Shown: piece by piece, positions 33,960 to 34,637 of the stretch | Layout: each line of letters opens with the position of its first letter | Numbering within the stretch: the first letter of the stretch is position 1 | Assembly (NCBI GenBank): GCA_024637395.1 | Contig: JAGXFG010000107.1 | Span: 1 to 34,637 of the forward strand | DNA: 34,637 bases | Reading direction: 5' to 3' | Source of the DNA: Burkholderiaceae bacterium | Lineage (GTDB): Bacteria > Pseudomonadota > Gammaproteobacteria > Burkholderiales > Burkholderiaceae_E | Made by a program: the position numbers and the translations under genes | Notes under the pieces: model-generated | The model's database searches: none | The model's input: the letters and a program-made list of their open reading frames with translations, nothing else | Told to the model about the DNA's origin: nothing

Positions 33960-34637
33960 CAGTTGACCTCCTTGTCGATGCCAACGTAGAAGACGTTCGG
34001 CGCAGTGCCCGACTCAGCTTTGAGCACCAGGACCCGGTTCTTGCGCAGGAACTCGCTGATCGGACTCTGCTTGTCCTTCTGGTCGCCGAAGACCCTGGCT
34101 CCGACCGGACAGGCCTCGACGCACGCCGGCTGCATGCCCTTGGTGATGCGGTGATAACACCAGGTGCACTTGTCGGCCGTGTTGGTCTCCTCATTGAAAT
34201 AGCGCGCGCCGTAGGGGCAGGCCTGGACGCAGTAGCGGCAGCCGATGCAGTAGGTCTTGTCGACCAGCACCACACCGTCCTTGGTCTGGTAGGTAGCCCC
34301 GACCGGGCACACCTGGACGCAGGGCGGGTGTTCGCAGTGGTTGCAGAGCTTGGGCACGAAGAAGGCCTTGTCCACCTTCTGATCGCGGTACCTGTTGGCG
34401 AACCTGAACTCCTTCTCCGAGCCTGAGGCCGCGATATTGACCGGGTCAGCCTGGCTGTCGATACGCACATGGTCTTCGCCATTGAGGTGCACGTAGCGCT
34501 CCACCCAGGTCCGAAACTGATGGGCGTTCTGGGGGACGTCATTCTCGTTCTTGCAGGCTTCGACGCAGCGCAGGCAGCCGATGCACTTGGTCGCATCGAC
34601 GCCGAAACCCCACTTGTGCTTGGTCCAGTCGTAATCC
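33959..34637 (-). CDS. Four-cluster [4Fe-4S] ferredoxin subunit (DmsB/NrfC type), partial
   Basis: The frame runs off the right edge, leaving 225 residues of the C-terminal part, so the start, and any Tat signal, lie outside. It contains the cysteine groups of four [4Fe-4S] clusters: CIGCLRCVEAC, CNHCEHPPCVQVCP, CIGCRYCVQACP and CTWCYHRITKGMQPACVEAC. A GTG at 34504 is not a credible start because the first cluster motif lies upstream in the same frame. It is the electron-transfer subunit pairing with the NrfD-like protein. A molybdopterin or multiheme catalytic subunit is expected further upstream. Confidence 0.93.
   Translation of the reverse strand, partial: DYDWTKHKWGFGVDATKCIGCLRCVEACKNENDVPQNAHQFRTWVERYVHLNGEDHVRIDSQADPVNIAASGSEKEFRFANRYRDQKVDKAFFVPKLCNHCEHPPCVQVCPVGATYQTKDGVVLVDKTYCIGCRYCVQACPYGARYFNEETNTADKCTWCYHRITKGMQPACVEACPVGARVFGDQKDKQSPISEFLRKNRVLVLKAESGTAPNVFYVGIDKEVN

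Overview
The window reads as a chromosomal segment of a high-GC betaproteobacterium, most likely from Rhodocyclales or a neighbouring order. This rests on the gene order mltG-tmk-holB-pilZ-tatD-ankyrin, the paired yciB-bolA-parvulin genes, an NnrU-family membrane protein, and a large acyl-CoA degradation cluster served by a Liv-type ABC transporter. The taxonomy is inference; there is no rRNA gene in the window, and I recognised no tRNA gene.

Layout. 1-1230: one complete IS3-family insertion sequence (orfA, orfB, terminal inverted repeats) lying exactly at the left edge. 1260-3630: minus-strand housekeeping genes: a periplasmic parvulin isomerase, a bolA gene with an apparent one-base frameshift, yciB and msrB, with a possible 40-residue basic plus-strand ORF between yciB and msrB. 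3739-21983: a long plus-strand catabolic region containing an AlkK-like acyl-CoA ligase, a five-gene Liv-type ABC importer, a fused enoyl-CoA hydratase/3-hydroxyacyl-CoA dehydrogenase, a thiolase, a haloalkane dehalogenase closely resembling DhlA, a large acyl-CoA dehydrogenase, two SDRs, a CurA-like MDR reductase, two hotdog thioesterases, a GNAT acetyltransferase and a DUF4197 protein. 22018-23924: minus-strand NRDE protein and YgfZ. 23994-28723: plus-strand mltG, tmk, holB, pilZ, tatD and an ankyrin-repeat protein. 28724-29126: a less GC-rich stretch without a convincing gene. 29127-32712: a glutathione transferase, a minus-strand pair (a conserved uncharacterised protein and a PA1024-like quinone reductase), a TSUP permease and NnrU. 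32775-34637: a minus-strand NrfD-like membrane subunit and a four-cluster ferredoxin subunit that runs off the right edge.

How the genes work together. The 3.7-21 kb block can be read as one pathway: import of a carboxylic acid (Liv-type ABC), CoA activation (AlkK-like), dehydrogenation, hydration and second dehydrogenation, then thiolysis, with thioesterases and reductases as side enzymes. The natural substrate cannot be read from sequence. The dehalogenase suggests that a halogenated, or formerly halogenated, compound could feed in. Stem-loops lie at several gene junctions, which would allow uneven expression along the cluster. No transcription regulator and no Etf/EtfQO gene is present.

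Most notable observations: a DhlA-like dehalogenase that keeps all catalytic and halide-binding residues but lacks about 11 cap-domain residues relative to DhlA; a LivF/LivG pair whose sequence deviations all fall in the same composite ATP site; two genes with apparent single-base deletions (bolA and a PaaI-type thioesterase); and an NrfD/FeS redox module cut by the window edge. I found no CRISPR array, prophage or recognisable defence system.
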